A stretch of DNA of 64,000 nucleotides from Proteiniphilum propionicum. Its GTDB lineage: Bacteria; Bacteroidota; Bacteroidia; Bacteroidales; Dysgonomonadaceae. The stretch covers positions 1,116,001-1,180,000 of the forward strand of contig NZ_CP073586.1 of NCBI RefSeq assembly GCF_022267555.1, in the 5' to 3' direction. This document shows positions 56,301 through 64,000 of the stretch, piece by piece. The translations under genes were made by a program, and so were the position numbers. The first letter of the stretch is position 1. Each line of letters opens with the position of its first letter. Under the pieces are notes generated by a model, which worked only from the letters and a program-made list of their open reading frames with translations, was not told where the DNA came from and searched no databases.

Positions 56301-56551
56301 ATACCTACGTAGCTGAACTGTAACGAAGCATTGGCTGGTACATTGGGTAATGTGTACTTACCGTCGGTATCTGTTACAGTACCATAACTTGCATTGCCCA
56401 CAATTGTAATGGTTGCACCGATAACTTCAAATCCCGTATCATCGGTTACCGTGCCACTGATTGTTACGGTTTGGGCTGAAATAGAAAGAGCCATAAAACT
56501 CAAAAAAAGAATCAATAAGCCCTTAAAACCTGGTTGATTTTTCCTCTTCAT
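53309..56551 (-). CDS. SusC/RagA-family TonB-dependent receptor (first pair)
   Basis: 1,080 residues. Signal peptide (LSISAQ), carboxypeptidase-regulatory-like domain (about 27-110, ISGTVTDDTGFEVIGATITI), TonB-box-like EEVVVTGYGG, plug (about 120-235, with KDASATAVYGPRAANGVVVIATKRG) and a large 22-strand barrel. Imports a glycan or peptide with SusD and TonB energy. Its first 115 residues are very similar to those of the second SusC while the barrels diverge. No degradative enzyme lies in this operon, so the substrate is not evident. Confidence 0.94.
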   Translation of the reverse strand: MKRKNQPGFKGLLILFLSFMALSISAQTVTISGTVTDDTGFEVIGATITIVGNASYGTVTDTDGKYTLPNVPANASLQFSYVGMKTQIIPVNGRTTINVVLVTDTEILEEVVVTGYGGVQKAKTMTASASSVNVSQLAKLPVTSISEGLGGRVTGVITQQSSGAPGENVKIWIRGGEKILYVIDDVVMESSQGNAFFNRLRPDDIASMSILKDASATAVYGPRAANGVVVIATKRGQEGAPIISANQKVSIMTPSYRAKGLSAYEYAQARNEVEFASFQENPTFNNTALSKYYMGDLWQKGYNREDIRSMVNEKYGMTYTMDEINDLFDPNKTQGGNIQDYFSTYDPWDMFNHTQPMYQTNVSLRGGSERLTYYSSLGYMDQQGVSKNYKYNQVNFVLNTDAFLLKDKSLKFTFNLNGNTSNQKKPASGEGVFNNAMYGDWMPKRPPVWSTGLPRKWSVDALLNTGFNDTEAYRFQMNSALKWFIPWVEGLSASTSVNFTTTYNTNRQFNHDQENVYDNPYATSFSSYNPINANMYQYWYRYKLLTGIFQLDYARTFGKHNLSAMVNYQSQTRHENWTSAKKRGYPTTLAPQIDLGAEMVENKGNATEWGSASYIGRLTYDYDNKYLFQYSANYNGSLSYSPEKRWGYFQAFSLGWVASQESWFKNLINPNIVNTFKLRGGLGLVGNEVGSPFSFLTQYTQNTNRVLFGANMNPNVGWYVNTIANDLHWSSSTQYGVGLDYGLFRDRLTGAIDAFLYMNKGDVMNMTDDMIRSDILGMPNIPQINAPYATSRKGGFEVSVNWQDKIEKVGYRLGLNYSYWDERQTRHTDKSSDWWSPTFDNIGKRWMHPVYPLGLATDGKFGDWNDMYNSMLNASRNMTLGTVALVDLNGDGRVNDYYTLNKPGTTPLTQFGVTMGANWNGFDFEIFFQGATNVSGAMPSPLRSQQSYMWNYGQYAFQNAFTPSNPDVNAALPIPVPEGNGWGYSYIDIWAFDASYLKLKNISLRYDMKRNVLKNVSYIQGLDLSFVVTNALMWTKKSYPLKGLQDPEFITSGASIYNNNGTLGSYPTQRSYTLGVTVTL

Positions 56552-56789
56552 TCTTTTGTTAATTTGAAAATTTAATAATTATTTAACAGATAGATTTTTT
56601 TATAATGCAAATATCAAATAGAAGCAAAAATTGGTATTGTTCATAACCTCATTTAGTTAGAAGGATTATATTCAATAGTATGTATATTTTTTTTGGTTTT
56701 AAAGAATCCATTCGATAGAAATTTATGTTTAATTTCTGAACTCTAATTCAATGAGAAAACAGTGATTGGTAAAACAGCATGGTACTAAT

Positions 56790-56869
56790 CTGTGCCGTTA
56801 TGTACTGTCAGTGCTGTGCTGTTTTTTAAGATGATGACAAAAATAGTTGTAAAACAAAAAATATACAAA
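56790..56869 (-). promoter_or_regulatory. Promoter and operator-like cluster for the first susC operon
   Basis: Minus strand TTTG (56866-56869), 20-bp spacer, TATTTTTG (56838-56845): an exact Bacteroidota promoter. Downstream lie GTCATCATC, AACAGCACAG (56814-56823), and 24 bp further the near-copy AACGGCACAG (56790-56799). An inverted relative, AAAACAGCAT on the plus strand, is at 56771-56780. The leader to susC would be about 280 nt. A second weak -7-like GATATTTG lies at 56608-56615. The rest of the 56552-57184 gap shows no ORF. Confidence 0.65.
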
Positions 56870-57184
56870 TTAATTTATGATGTTATACAACATATTTGAA
56901 AAGGTATTTACAAATAGGTTACAACAAGCGAAGATGGTTAAAATCAACAAGATAGCGCGCTTTGGCTGTTCTTGACTGCAAAAATCAAAAACAAATTGTT
57001 TGTTTTACGTGATAGTTTTCATTATAATTAACAAGCTGCTCAAAGCTAAAACAGTTAGGTGGAAAAGTTTTAGAGTACCTTGTAAACAATTGTATAACAG
57101 AGGAATGGACTAATATAAAACCGAGCAGGCCTTTTACTGATTTTTTGGTTATTAAGCAAATATTTACAGTAGATTTATTCTTTA

Positions 57185-58162
57185 TTAAATTGAGTCTTTT
57201 CGATAGACTATTGTTGGCAGATATTGCTTTATTTTTTCTCCATTCAAAACAAAATTTCCCGCCAAATCTCCCAAGAGATTAAAGTCGATACTAATACAAG
57301 GTACACCATTTCCAATAATTTCGTAAAAAGGATTTTCATTATACGCAATCAATCCGAAATCCTTTCCCATTTCCATATTCTTATGTTTGCTCTGTTTGAT
57401 TACATCAACCACATCTGTTTGCTTGATAATAATATAACAGCAACTTTGTTGTAACTCCTTCACTGCATTGTCCCATATTTCGTATTCAAAGCCATAATCT
57501 TTGCAGAATTTGGAAAAGAAAATTTTACTACTTTGAGGGTGCTTATGTTTTTTATTTAAAATATAAACCAGTTTGTTGTACTTTGATAACTCTTTTTTTA
57601 CAGAAGACAAGGCATTGTAAAACTGCTCATCAAAATCCTGACATACATATGAATATCCGTCTTTGTCGAAATTTCCAAAATCGATCAGTAACAGCCGATT
57701 TTTATCTATTTTTTCAAGAGTATTGGAAAATTTTTCATTGTCATAATTCATTACAATGTATTTACTGTATCGGCCATATGATTCATTGATAATGGTATCG
57801 AACAGACTCTTATTATACTGGTGAAACCATAAATCAACTTTATAGGTAAGTGGGAGCTTATTTACAAGACTGTTAAAGAGAGCCTCTTTAAACGGTGTGT
57901 ATTCATCGAGTAACAGGAGAGTATTTGTAGATTGTCTGGAGACGAAATAACTTTTTCCCTGAATGGAATCTATAAGCCCTATCTCCTTGAGTTTTAAAAA
58001 AGCTTTAAAGACAGTATCACGTGAAACGCAATATTTCCTGCTTAAGTAGTTGATTGAAGGTAGCTTATCGCCTACCTGAAGCTCTTTTTCGAAAATAGCA
58101 CCTTGTATATAATCTGTTAGTTGCTGTACTTTCGTTGCTTTATGGTCGAATTTTAGTTCCAT
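57185..58162 (-). CDS. GntR-type regulator with periplasmic-binding-protein-like sensor domain
   Basis: 325 residues. Residues of about 1-75 form a GntR winged helix (QLTDYIQGAIFEKELQVGDKLPS, LSRKYCVSRDTVFKAFLKLKEIGLI). Residues of about 85-325 look like a LacI-type ligand-binding domain (KYIVMNYDNEKFSN, FGLIAYNENPFYEIIGNG). Bacteroidota use this GntR-LacI build for sugar regulators, including arabinose and, as I recall, fucose repressors. It lies between the two SusC-SusD pairs and 12 kb from the fuc operon, so it is a candidate for sensing fucose or a related sugar. The ligand is inference only. Confidence 0.88.
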   Translation of the reverse strand: MELKFDHKATKVQQLTDYIQGAIFEKELQVGDKLPSINYLSRKYCVSRDTVFKAFLKLKEIGLIDSIQGKSYFVSRQSTNTLLLLDEYTPFKEALFNSLVNKLPLTYKVDLWFHQYNKSLFDTIINESYGRYSKYIVMNYDNEKFSNTLEKIDKNRLLLIDFGNFDKDGYSYVCQDFDEQFYNALSSVKKELSKYNKLVYILNKKHKHPQSSKIFFSKFCKDYGFEYEIWDNAVKELQQSCCYIIIKQTDVVDVIKQSKHKNMEMGKDFGLIAYNENPFYEIIGNGVPCISIDFNLLGDLAGNFVLNGEKIKQYLPTIVYRKDSI

Positions 58163-58196
58163 AACTTAGATAGAAGTTTTGTATTAACCTGAGAGA

Positions 58197-58228
58197 CAAA
58201 GGTATATTTATTATTTAAAAGGGACAAA
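58197..58228 (-). promoter_or_regulatory. Promoter of the GntR-type regulator gene
   Basis: Minus strand TTTG (58225-58228), 20-bp spacer, TACCTTTG (58197-58204): exact fit to the Bacteroidota consensus, about 35 bp upstream of the start codon. The remaining gap up to 58578 is AT-rich with no gene seen. Confidence 0.7.
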
Positions 58229-58578
58229 CATTTTCTTATAATTGTGACATATTTATTTAATCCAAAAATGCAATTTCCTTTAAAAAAATCGGGAAACATA
58301 TCAATCAGTACTTTTCAATTAATTTCTTCCTCTACCTTCTGTTTTATCTCATTTTACTGCTTATTGTAAACTTGCTAATTACAAAGATTCTACGTGAATT
58401 TTATTTAAGGGATTTTTAATAACCGTTTTCTGAACTTTAGTTTGTCAACTATTATTTATGGGTGTCTGCTCTAAACAAGTAACATTTTTTCCCTAATTAC
58501 TAAAAACGGACATGGAGAATTTTAAAGTACTACCACATAAATAACACTTAGGGTGGTGTGAGAGTATGGAAAGCAAAA

Positions 58579-58610
58579 GTAGGAAGAAAACAATATTGTT
58601 TTCTTCCTAC
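58579..58610 (-). terminator. Perfect 16-bp palindrome, terminator of the second SusC-SusD operon
   Basis: GTAGGAAGAAAACAAT is followed directly by its exact reverse complement (32 bp in total). On the minus strand TTTTGC follows. It lies 21 bp past the second susD stop. The stem itself includes a T-rich arm. Confidence 0.75.
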
Positions 58611-58631
58611 TCAATTCATATAAAAGTAGTT

Positions 58632-60479
58632 TTAAGGTTTATCCCACCAAATCCTACCTTCAGTCTTATCTACTGCTGTTCCATAGTTGGGATCTTTCTT
58701 TAGTTCATCAACTGCATTATTGAAGTTTTCAATGTTAGCTGTATTTGGTGTTGGAAGAACCCCTCGTCGTGGAATCAACAACGGATCACCTCCTGTCTTA
58801 AGTTCTTCCAAAAATGCGACTCCATTTTCAGGTATGGGTTGAGGTTTGAAAGCCGGTAACCCGGTGCGTTTCCAAGATGCCCATGCTTCTTCTGGGCGCA
58901 TAAAGAGATTTACCCACTGTTGTGAAGCTATCTTCTCCAAAGTAACCGTTTGGAATTCGGTACGTGAGAGGTAGCTTTCAATCTTTTCAACCGTAATGGG
59001 GTTGTAGTTATCACTGTTAGAATTCATAGCAGATGGAACTCCCATTTTTTCAGCCCAAGTCTGATACTGTTCCATTGAAGCGCTAATACCGTTACGGAAC
59101 CAAGTAAGGGCTTCTTTTCCTCCTATTGCCTTACCTGCTTTTAATGAAATTTCAGCCATCATAAAGCATACTTCTGGATATGTAATTAATGGGGTAAAGA
59201 GTGTAATATTATCCTGAGATACATCGTATAAAGCTTGATCTTCTTTTTCACGAACGCCAAGTGTATTGCTGACTTTGCCTCCATTTTTTACATAAAAACG
59301 ACTTTCTATCTGACTGTTATTTCTTACAGTCATGGTTTGATCTACCCCTTTATCATCAACGTATGAGATGGTGAAATAATTGCTGTTTGACCACAAGCTA
59401 TTTGTGCTGTCAGGATTAGCCGCCATTCCTACATATCTATCAGTCCATTGAGAGTATTTAGTTTGGTAGTCGGGATAATATTTTTTTAATAAATCGAAGA
59501 CTTCATCATTCGACGAATTGTTGTTGCCATCGCCAAAACCGTTTCTACGTATCAGAATGGGCAGTCTGGGGTCATCATATTTTTTCAAGAAATTCACAAG
59601 AGCACGAGATGCAACATAGTTTGTTGTCAATGCCTGCATATCGTCTGTATTATTATTGTGCTCGTTAGGATGGTGATAAACTGCTGATTCTTCATTATTT
59701 GAGATGATGCCAGCAGGGTGCGTTATGGCTTCATTGATAACAGATTGATAAAATGTTTGATCTGCTTTTTCGAGACGTTGAGCCATTTTAATCCTCAAGG
59801 TGTTTCCGAATTTAATCCACTTGCTAATATCTCCACCGTAGAAGAAGTCGTTTTTGTCTAAACTGTATTGATTGTCTGTTGAATTTTGCAAAATAGTAAT
59901 ATTTGCCTTGATTTTCTCATCAAATACTTTATATAACTCTTTCCCATTTATATCTTTTTGGTATAAATCGTATCTAGGTGTGGCGATACCATCACTTGCA
60001 AGCTTTAATCCTTCGGTGTACGGTGCTGCCCCATAAACATCAAACATCAACCATGCCTGATATGTTTCCAGAATATTTGCAATAGCTGCTACATTTTGAT
60101 AGCGCTCTTTTTCTGGATTCAATGGAATTACAGTGTTGACCAAATAACGCAGTCGTAATCCAATTTGTCCGAAATAGTCGCTATAATATGGTGTGTATGG
60201 AGATGGACGGGATGTTCCTGTGACGTTTACATAATTCCCTGCTGAAGCACCTCCGCTACTAACAATATATTGCATGATTTGCATTACCCCACTGTACTTT
60301 CCTGTAAGGTGATGCCGTTGCGAATTATTCCAATTTTCTGTAGCTCCAGTAAAAGCATTTTTCGGATCAACTGAGCCTAACAATTCTGGATCTGTGTTCA
60401 GTTCCTTAAAATCCTCTAGGCAGCTTGAAAACAGGAAAAGTGATATTAAACCAATTATAAAATATCTAATCTTGTTCAT
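58632..60479 (-). CDS. SusD-like lipoprotein (second pair)
   Basis: 615 residues. Lipobox LFSSC (Cys at about 20) followed by LEDFKELNTDPELL, typical of the SusD-like_2 branch. YQAWLMFDVYGAAPYTEGL and KWIKFGNTLRIKMAQRLE match conserved SusD-like segments, and TYPEVCFMMAEISLKAG with the late QQWVNLFMRPEEAWASWKRTGLP fits the C-terminal core. Partner of the SusC 12 bp upstream. Members of this branch often bind peptides or glycans other than starch. Confidence 0.92.
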   Translation of the reverse strand: MNKIRYFIIGLISLFLFSSCLEDFKELNTDPELLGSVDPKNAFTGATENWNNSQRHHLTGKYSGVMQIMQYIVSSGGASAGNYVNVTGTSRPSPYTPYYSDYFGQIGLRLRYLVNTVIPLNPEKERYQNVAAIANILETYQAWLMFDVYGAAPYTEGLKLASDGIATPRYDLYQKDINGKELYKVFDEKIKANITILQNSTDNQYSLDKNDFFYGGDISKWIKFGNTLRIKMAQRLEKADQTFYQSVINEAITHPAGIISNNEESAVYHHPNEHNNNTDDMQALTTNYVASRALVNFLKKYDDPRLPILIRRNGFGDGNNNSSNDEVFDLLKKYYPDYQTKYSQWTDRYVGMAANPDSTNSLWSNSNYFTISYVDDKGVDQTMTVRNNSQIESRFYVKNGGKVSNTLGVREKEDQALYDVSQDNITLFTPLITYPEVCFMMAEISLKAGKAIGGKEALTWFRNGISASMEQYQTWAEKMGVPSAMNSNSDNYNPITVEKIESYLSRTEFQTVTLEKIASQQWVNLFMRPEEAWASWKRTGLPAFKPQPIPENGVAFLEELKTGGDPLLIPRRGVLPTPNTANIENFNNAVDELKKDPNYGTAVDKTEGRIWWDKP

Positions 60480-60491
60480 TGTTATATATTT

Positions 60492-63400
60492 TTAGAATCT
60501 TAGTGTAAAGTTAATAGCATATGTCCTTGAAAAAGGAACTGTACCAATATCCATCGGCGTCAATGGATTATTGTTGGAGATAGAAGCCGGATTCAATCCG
60601 TCTGTCAGCTTATTTACAAGATATCCGAGGTTGCGCGCTGTTAAGCCGATTCTAAAATAATTGGCACCAAATTTATTAAGGACATTTTTAGGTAAACGAT
60701 ATCCGATTGTTACTTCGCGTAGTGCGAACCAGGTGTTGTCTTGAATTCCTAATTCAGCGGGCATCCCCCAGCCGTAGTTAAATAGATAGTATGATCCTGC
60801 TGGCATCGGACGGATACCTTTGTCGAGTGCTTCTTTATAAGTCAGTCCGCCTACATCAATTTTTTTATCGGGATCGCTCGCTAATGGTGCAGTCTCTCCT
60901 TCATCAAATACTGCGTCCAAAGGATACACATCATAAACTGTTTCTCCTTTGAAATTAGTCCTCTGCCAGCCACCATGCTCTTTATCTCGCCCATAAAGTG
61001 AAGATTTCAGGGTACCCATGGCGGAGGCGTATTTGTAAGTGTTTGAGAAGAAATTACCACCAACTCGCCCATCAATTAAAGCATAAAAATCAAAGCTTTT
61101 ATATGAAAATGAAGTATTGAAGCTTAATAGGAAGTCAGGTTCTACTTTACCTAATTCTACCCTATCTCGAATATCTTTGTCAATATTGGTTGTATATCCA
61201 TAAACAGGTACATTATTGGGACTCCCTGCTTTTCCCCAGTAAGAGATAACAGGCTTTCCGTTTCTTGGATCATTGGGGTCGTCTTCATTATTAAAGCGAT
61301 AGATTGAAGCACCATAGGGATTGTTATAAGGGGTAGTGATTACTCCAAACTTACCTCCTTCGTAGGCCCATATCTCAGGACCACCGTCATATTGACCCAT
61401 CAGTTTCCACTCTTTCACGTTTTCATGAAGTTTTTTAATTTTTCCCCGGTTCAGAGAGAAATTGCTTCCCACAGTCCAGCGGAAGTCTGCTGTTTTTATA
61501 GGAGTAGTTTCAACCTGCAGCTCAACGCCCTGATTTTGGATGTTTCCAGCATTAATCAATTGATCGCTGGCTCCTGATTCTGTCACAGCTGATACTGTGA
61601 GGATTTGGTTTTTTGTATTGGTTTTGTAATAAGCAAAATCTATATTGAGGCGTTCATCAAAAAATCTAAGATCAGCACCTAACTCAATCGATTGTTGAAT
61701 TTCTGGTTTCAAATCGTTGTTCCAGGCAGTTCCAAGGTTTGGATTTGCGATAAGAACACTCTCTCTGTTGGGATCATACTGAGCGCTTTGGGAGAATACA
61801 CCAAAACCTCTGGTAGTTGAATAGGCAGATGTACCCATACCTACACGCGAAAGGGACGCTCTCAGTTTACCATATGAAAGCCAGTCAGGAATATCAAATG
61901 TGTCAGTAAAAACCCATGAAGCATTAGCTGAAGGATAAAATACAGTATAGTTATTTTTCCCAGTTGTCATATATGATGGGTATGTCAATGTTGATAACCA
62001 GTCGTTGCGTCCTGTTAATTCAAGAAACAACTGGTCTCTCCAAGCAAAATTCAGAATTGCCGACAACCCAAAAGCCTGATTGTTCCTTGGTGTATAATCG
62101 AATTTAGGTGTTATTCTGTTTGTTGAATTGGAAAAAGCAAAAACAGCGGGAGAAACAAGCCCTCCGTTTGTCTCTTTATTCCAGGAGTGTGATTCTGTGT
62201 TCCCATATAACTCAGCAGCCAAGATAGCATCAACAGTAATGGTTTCATCACTCAAATTAAGTTCATTATTCATTGTTTGCAACATTCCAAGAAAGTTGTA
62301 AGAGCCAGAGATATTACCACCTCTACCATAGCCACCGCTACCTGTAGGTCCATAGTTTGCACCTGTTCCATAGGATTTCCACATTGTAGAGATACCGTAG
62401 TAATTGTAGTTTCCCTGAATACTGGCCTGTAGTTTAGGTGCGATTTTTGCTCTTAATGTCAAATTACTCAACAATGAATTTTCAGAGCGCTCATTTAGGT
62501 TCATATCGCGGTTATGCAAATAACCTCTAAGAGTACCCCAAGGGGTTGTGGTTTCAACAGCCTGGTTATCAGGATCTCTATAAAGGCTTTCATAGGCTTT
62601 TATATCCATGTTTCGAGGGGTATGATAAGTACTCATCATACCTAAGTTTCCACCCCAATTCCATCCTCCCTGACTTGCTCCATTCTGGGCTTTAGAGAAT
62701 GAGTAATTCAAGCCTGCTTCTAATGAGAAAACATCATTCAGATCTGTTAAACCTCTAAAAGAAATAGAATGTCTGTTAAAGTTATTTCTTTTGAATACCC
62801 CATTATTATCAGTAAATGAATATGACAAGCGAAAAGAGGATTTTTCACCACCTCCGTTGACAGCAACATTAGTAGTACTGTTAAAACCGGATTTATATAG
62901 GGCTTTCCAGTTATCAGGATGAGCAACAAACGGAGTGGATTGCCCATGAGGTAAGTACTGATTTATCATAGATCCGTCCATTTTTGGTCCGAAACTTATT
63001 GCGGTTTTTTGTAGGGAACCGTCTGCTAGAAATCCACCTTCATATCCATTATGAGGAGAACCTGCTCCATATACGTTTTGCAATTCAATTGGAGATTTGT
63101 AGATGTCCGTTGTTTCAAGAATCTGAGATATCTCAACTCCCAGTCCCTGCTTGCCATATTTCCCTCCTTTTGATTTAATAACAATTGCACCGTTCGCACC
63201 TCGTGACCCATAAAGAGCCGTTGCTGCAGCCCCTTTCAAGACAGTAACACTTTCGTAATCTGCCGGATTTAAGTTCTTTAGCTGAGATCCCCAGTCAGTT
63301 CCATCAAGTGCACCTCGTAAAGGTTCCTGAATAATCATTCCGTCAACAACAAAAATAGGAGAGTTGTTTTTATCTATTGATTTTGCTCCACGAATAGTGA

Positions 63401-63914
63401 TTGAGGAGCTAGAAGTAACGCCAGAGGCGCCCGTCAAGTTAATATCCAAGCCGGCTACTTTTCCTTGCAATGCTGTTATTGGATTAATTGCATTGATACG
63501 CTCAATTTCAGTAGTTGATACACTTGATGTTGCATACCCAACTGAGCGCGCCTGCTTTGTTATACCAAGCGCTGTTACAACAACTTCGCTAAGCAATTCC
63601 GTATCCTCAGTCATTACTACATTGATGCTGGTACGTCCGTTTACTGGGATCATCTCTGTTTTCATGCCAACATAGCTAAATACCAGGCTTGAATTGCCCG
63701 GAACTTTAGTGATCACATACTTTCCATCAATATCAGTCACAGTGCCATGTGTGGCGTCACTTTGAAGAACAATGGTAGCACCAATTATCGGTTCCCCCTT
63801 GTTGTCAGTGACCGTACCACGCACAGTAATCGTCTGCGCTGAAATAGAAATGGCCATAAAACTCAATATAAGAGTTATCATGCCCTTAAAACCTGATTGA
63901 TTTTTTCTTTTCAT
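60492..63914 (-). CDS. SusC/RagA-family TonB-dependent receptor (second pair)
   Basis: 1,140 residues. Signal peptide, regulatory-like domain (VRGTVTDNKGEPIIGATIVL), SEVVVTALG, plug (KGAAATALYGSRGANGAIVIKSKGG) and a 22-strand barrel ending in YAINFTLRF. The N-terminal 115 residues closely match those of the first SusC (for example FSYVGMKTEMIPVNGRTSIN against FSYVGMKTQIIPVNGRTTIN), and so does the 5' untranslated DNA. The barrel is a different type. Substrate unknown. Confidence 0.94.
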   Translation of the reverse strand: MKRKNQSGFKGMITLILSFMAISISAQTITVRGTVTDNKGEPIIGATIVLQSDATHGTVTDIDGKYVITKVPGNSSLVFSYVGMKTEMIPVNGRTSINVVMTEDTELLSEVVVTALGITKQARSVGYATSSVSTTEIERINAINPITALQGKVAGLDINLTGASGVTSSSSITIRGAKSIDKNNSPIFVVDGMIIQEPLRGALDGTDWGSQLKNLNPADYESVTVLKGAAATALYGSRGANGAIVIKSKGGKYGKQGLGVEISQILETTDIYKSPIELQNVYGAGSPHNGYEGGFLADGSLQKTAISFGPKMDGSMINQYLPHGQSTPFVAHPDNWKALYKSGFNSTTNVAVNGGGEKSSFRLSYSFTDNNGVFKRNNFNRHSISFRGLTDLNDVFSLEAGLNYSFSKAQNGASQGGWNWGGNLGMMSTYHTPRNMDIKAYESLYRDPDNQAVETTTPWGTLRGYLHNRDMNLNERSENSLLSNLTLRAKIAPKLQASIQGNYNYYGISTMWKSYGTGANYGPTGSGGYGRGGNISGSYNFLGMLQTMNNELNLSDETITVDAILAAELYGNTESHSWNKETNGGLVSPAVFAFSNSTNRITPKFDYTPRNNQAFGLSAILNFAWRDQLFLELTGRNDWLSTLTYPSYMTTGKNNYTVFYPSANASWVFTDTFDIPDWLSYGKLRASLSRVGMGTSAYSTTRGFGVFSQSAQYDPNRESVLIANPNLGTAWNNDLKPEIQQSIELGADLRFFDERLNIDFAYYKTNTKNQILTVSAVTESGASDQLINAGNIQNQGVELQVETTPIKTADFRWTVGSNFSLNRGKIKKLHENVKEWKLMGQYDGGPEIWAYEGGKFGVITTPYNNPYGASIYRFNNEDDPNDPRNGKPVISYWGKAGSPNNVPVYGYTTNIDKDIRDRVELGKVEPDFLLSFNTSFSYKSFDFYALIDGRVGGNFFSNTYKYASAMGTLKSSLYGRDKEHGGWQRTNFKGETVYDVYPLDAVFDEGETAPLASDPDKKIDVGGLTYKEALDKGIRPMPAGSYYLFNYGWGMPAELGIQDNTWFALREVTIGYRLPKNVLNKFGANYFRIGLTARNLGYLVNKLTDGLNPASISNNNPLTPMDIGTVPFSRTYAINFTLRF

Positions 63915-63971
63915 TCTCTAATTAGTTTGAAAAATTTAATAATTAATTAACAAATTGGCTTTTTCATTATT

Positions 63972-63979
63972 CAAATATA
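63972..63979 (-). promoter_or_regulatory. Possible -7 box of the second susC promoter
   Basis: Minus strand TATATTTG fits TAnnTTTG, 57 bp upstream of the start. The -33 element would fall at or beyond the window edge. A related GATATTTG sits at the same distance from the first susC. Confidence 0.5.
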
Positions 63980-64000
63980 AATGCGTATAGAAATAAAAAA

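Overview
This window comes from a Bacteroidota chromosome, most likely order Bacteroidales. The signs are two SusC/SusD pairs, a Bat (aerotolerance) operon, a PorG-UppS-BamA-OmpH-OmpH cluster, DAHP synthase fused to chorismate mutase, and many promoters fitting the Bacteroidota pattern TTTG-N19-21-TAnnTTTG. A Dysgonomonadaceae-type relative (Proteiniphilum/Petrimonas) is a guess only. Most of the window is AT-leaning; one gene near 48-50 kb is strikingly GC-rich.

Layout. 1-2.5 kb: 5' part of dnaE (minus strand, cut by the window edge). 2.7-4.3 kb: POT-family peptide transporter. 4.6-9.1 kb: aromatic amino-acid operon pheA / aminotransferase / DAHP synthase-chorismate mutase / tyrA, preceded by what looks like a complete transcription attenuator with an 18-codon leader peptide holding seven consecutive aromatic codons. 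9.1-12.4 kb (minus): cyclophilin, LptF/G-type permease, tgt. 12.7-14.3 kb: lipA-lipB. 14.4-23.3 kb: moxR, DUF58 protein, a membrane protein and batA-batB-batC-batD-batE. 23.4-25.8 kb: PAP2 phosphatase, small DNA-binding protein, DUF2007-universal stress fusion. 25.9-34.0 kb (minus): two OmpH/Skp chaperones, BamA, UppS, PorG-like protein, a DUF6242-like lipoprotein, RibD. 34.1-37.5 kb: prmC, recX, comF, pyrE and a SRPBCC protein.

37.7-45.2 kb (minus) is a catabolic operon fucI-fucP-GH110-GH95. It couples an alpha-1,2-fucosidase and an alpha-1,3-galactosidase (both removed from blood-group-B-like glycan ends) to fucose uptake and isomerisation. 45.6-50.5 kb is an accessory patch: a TPR lipoprotein, an unknown secreted protein, a lipoprotein gene split by a -1 frameshift at an in-register U UUU UUA heptamer, a GC-rich MG2/TonB-plug protein, and an unannotated decayed paralogue of the unknown secreted protein. 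The two relatives therefore bracket the split and GC-rich genes. 50.6-64 kb (minus) holds SusC-SusD-lipoprotein, a GntR-type regulator with a sensor domain, and a second SusC-SusD pair. The fucI and first susC promoters share a CTGTGCTGTT element just downstream of the -7 box, which suggests a common regulator, possibly the nearby GntR protein.

The strongest candidates for something not routinely annotated are the aromatic attenuator (4.59-4.78 kb), the frameshifted lipoprotein (47.4 kb), the paralogue remnant (50.4 kb), and the shared operator plus 19-bp repeat array upstream of fucI. No tRNA, rRNA, CRISPR array, transposase or integrase was recognised.
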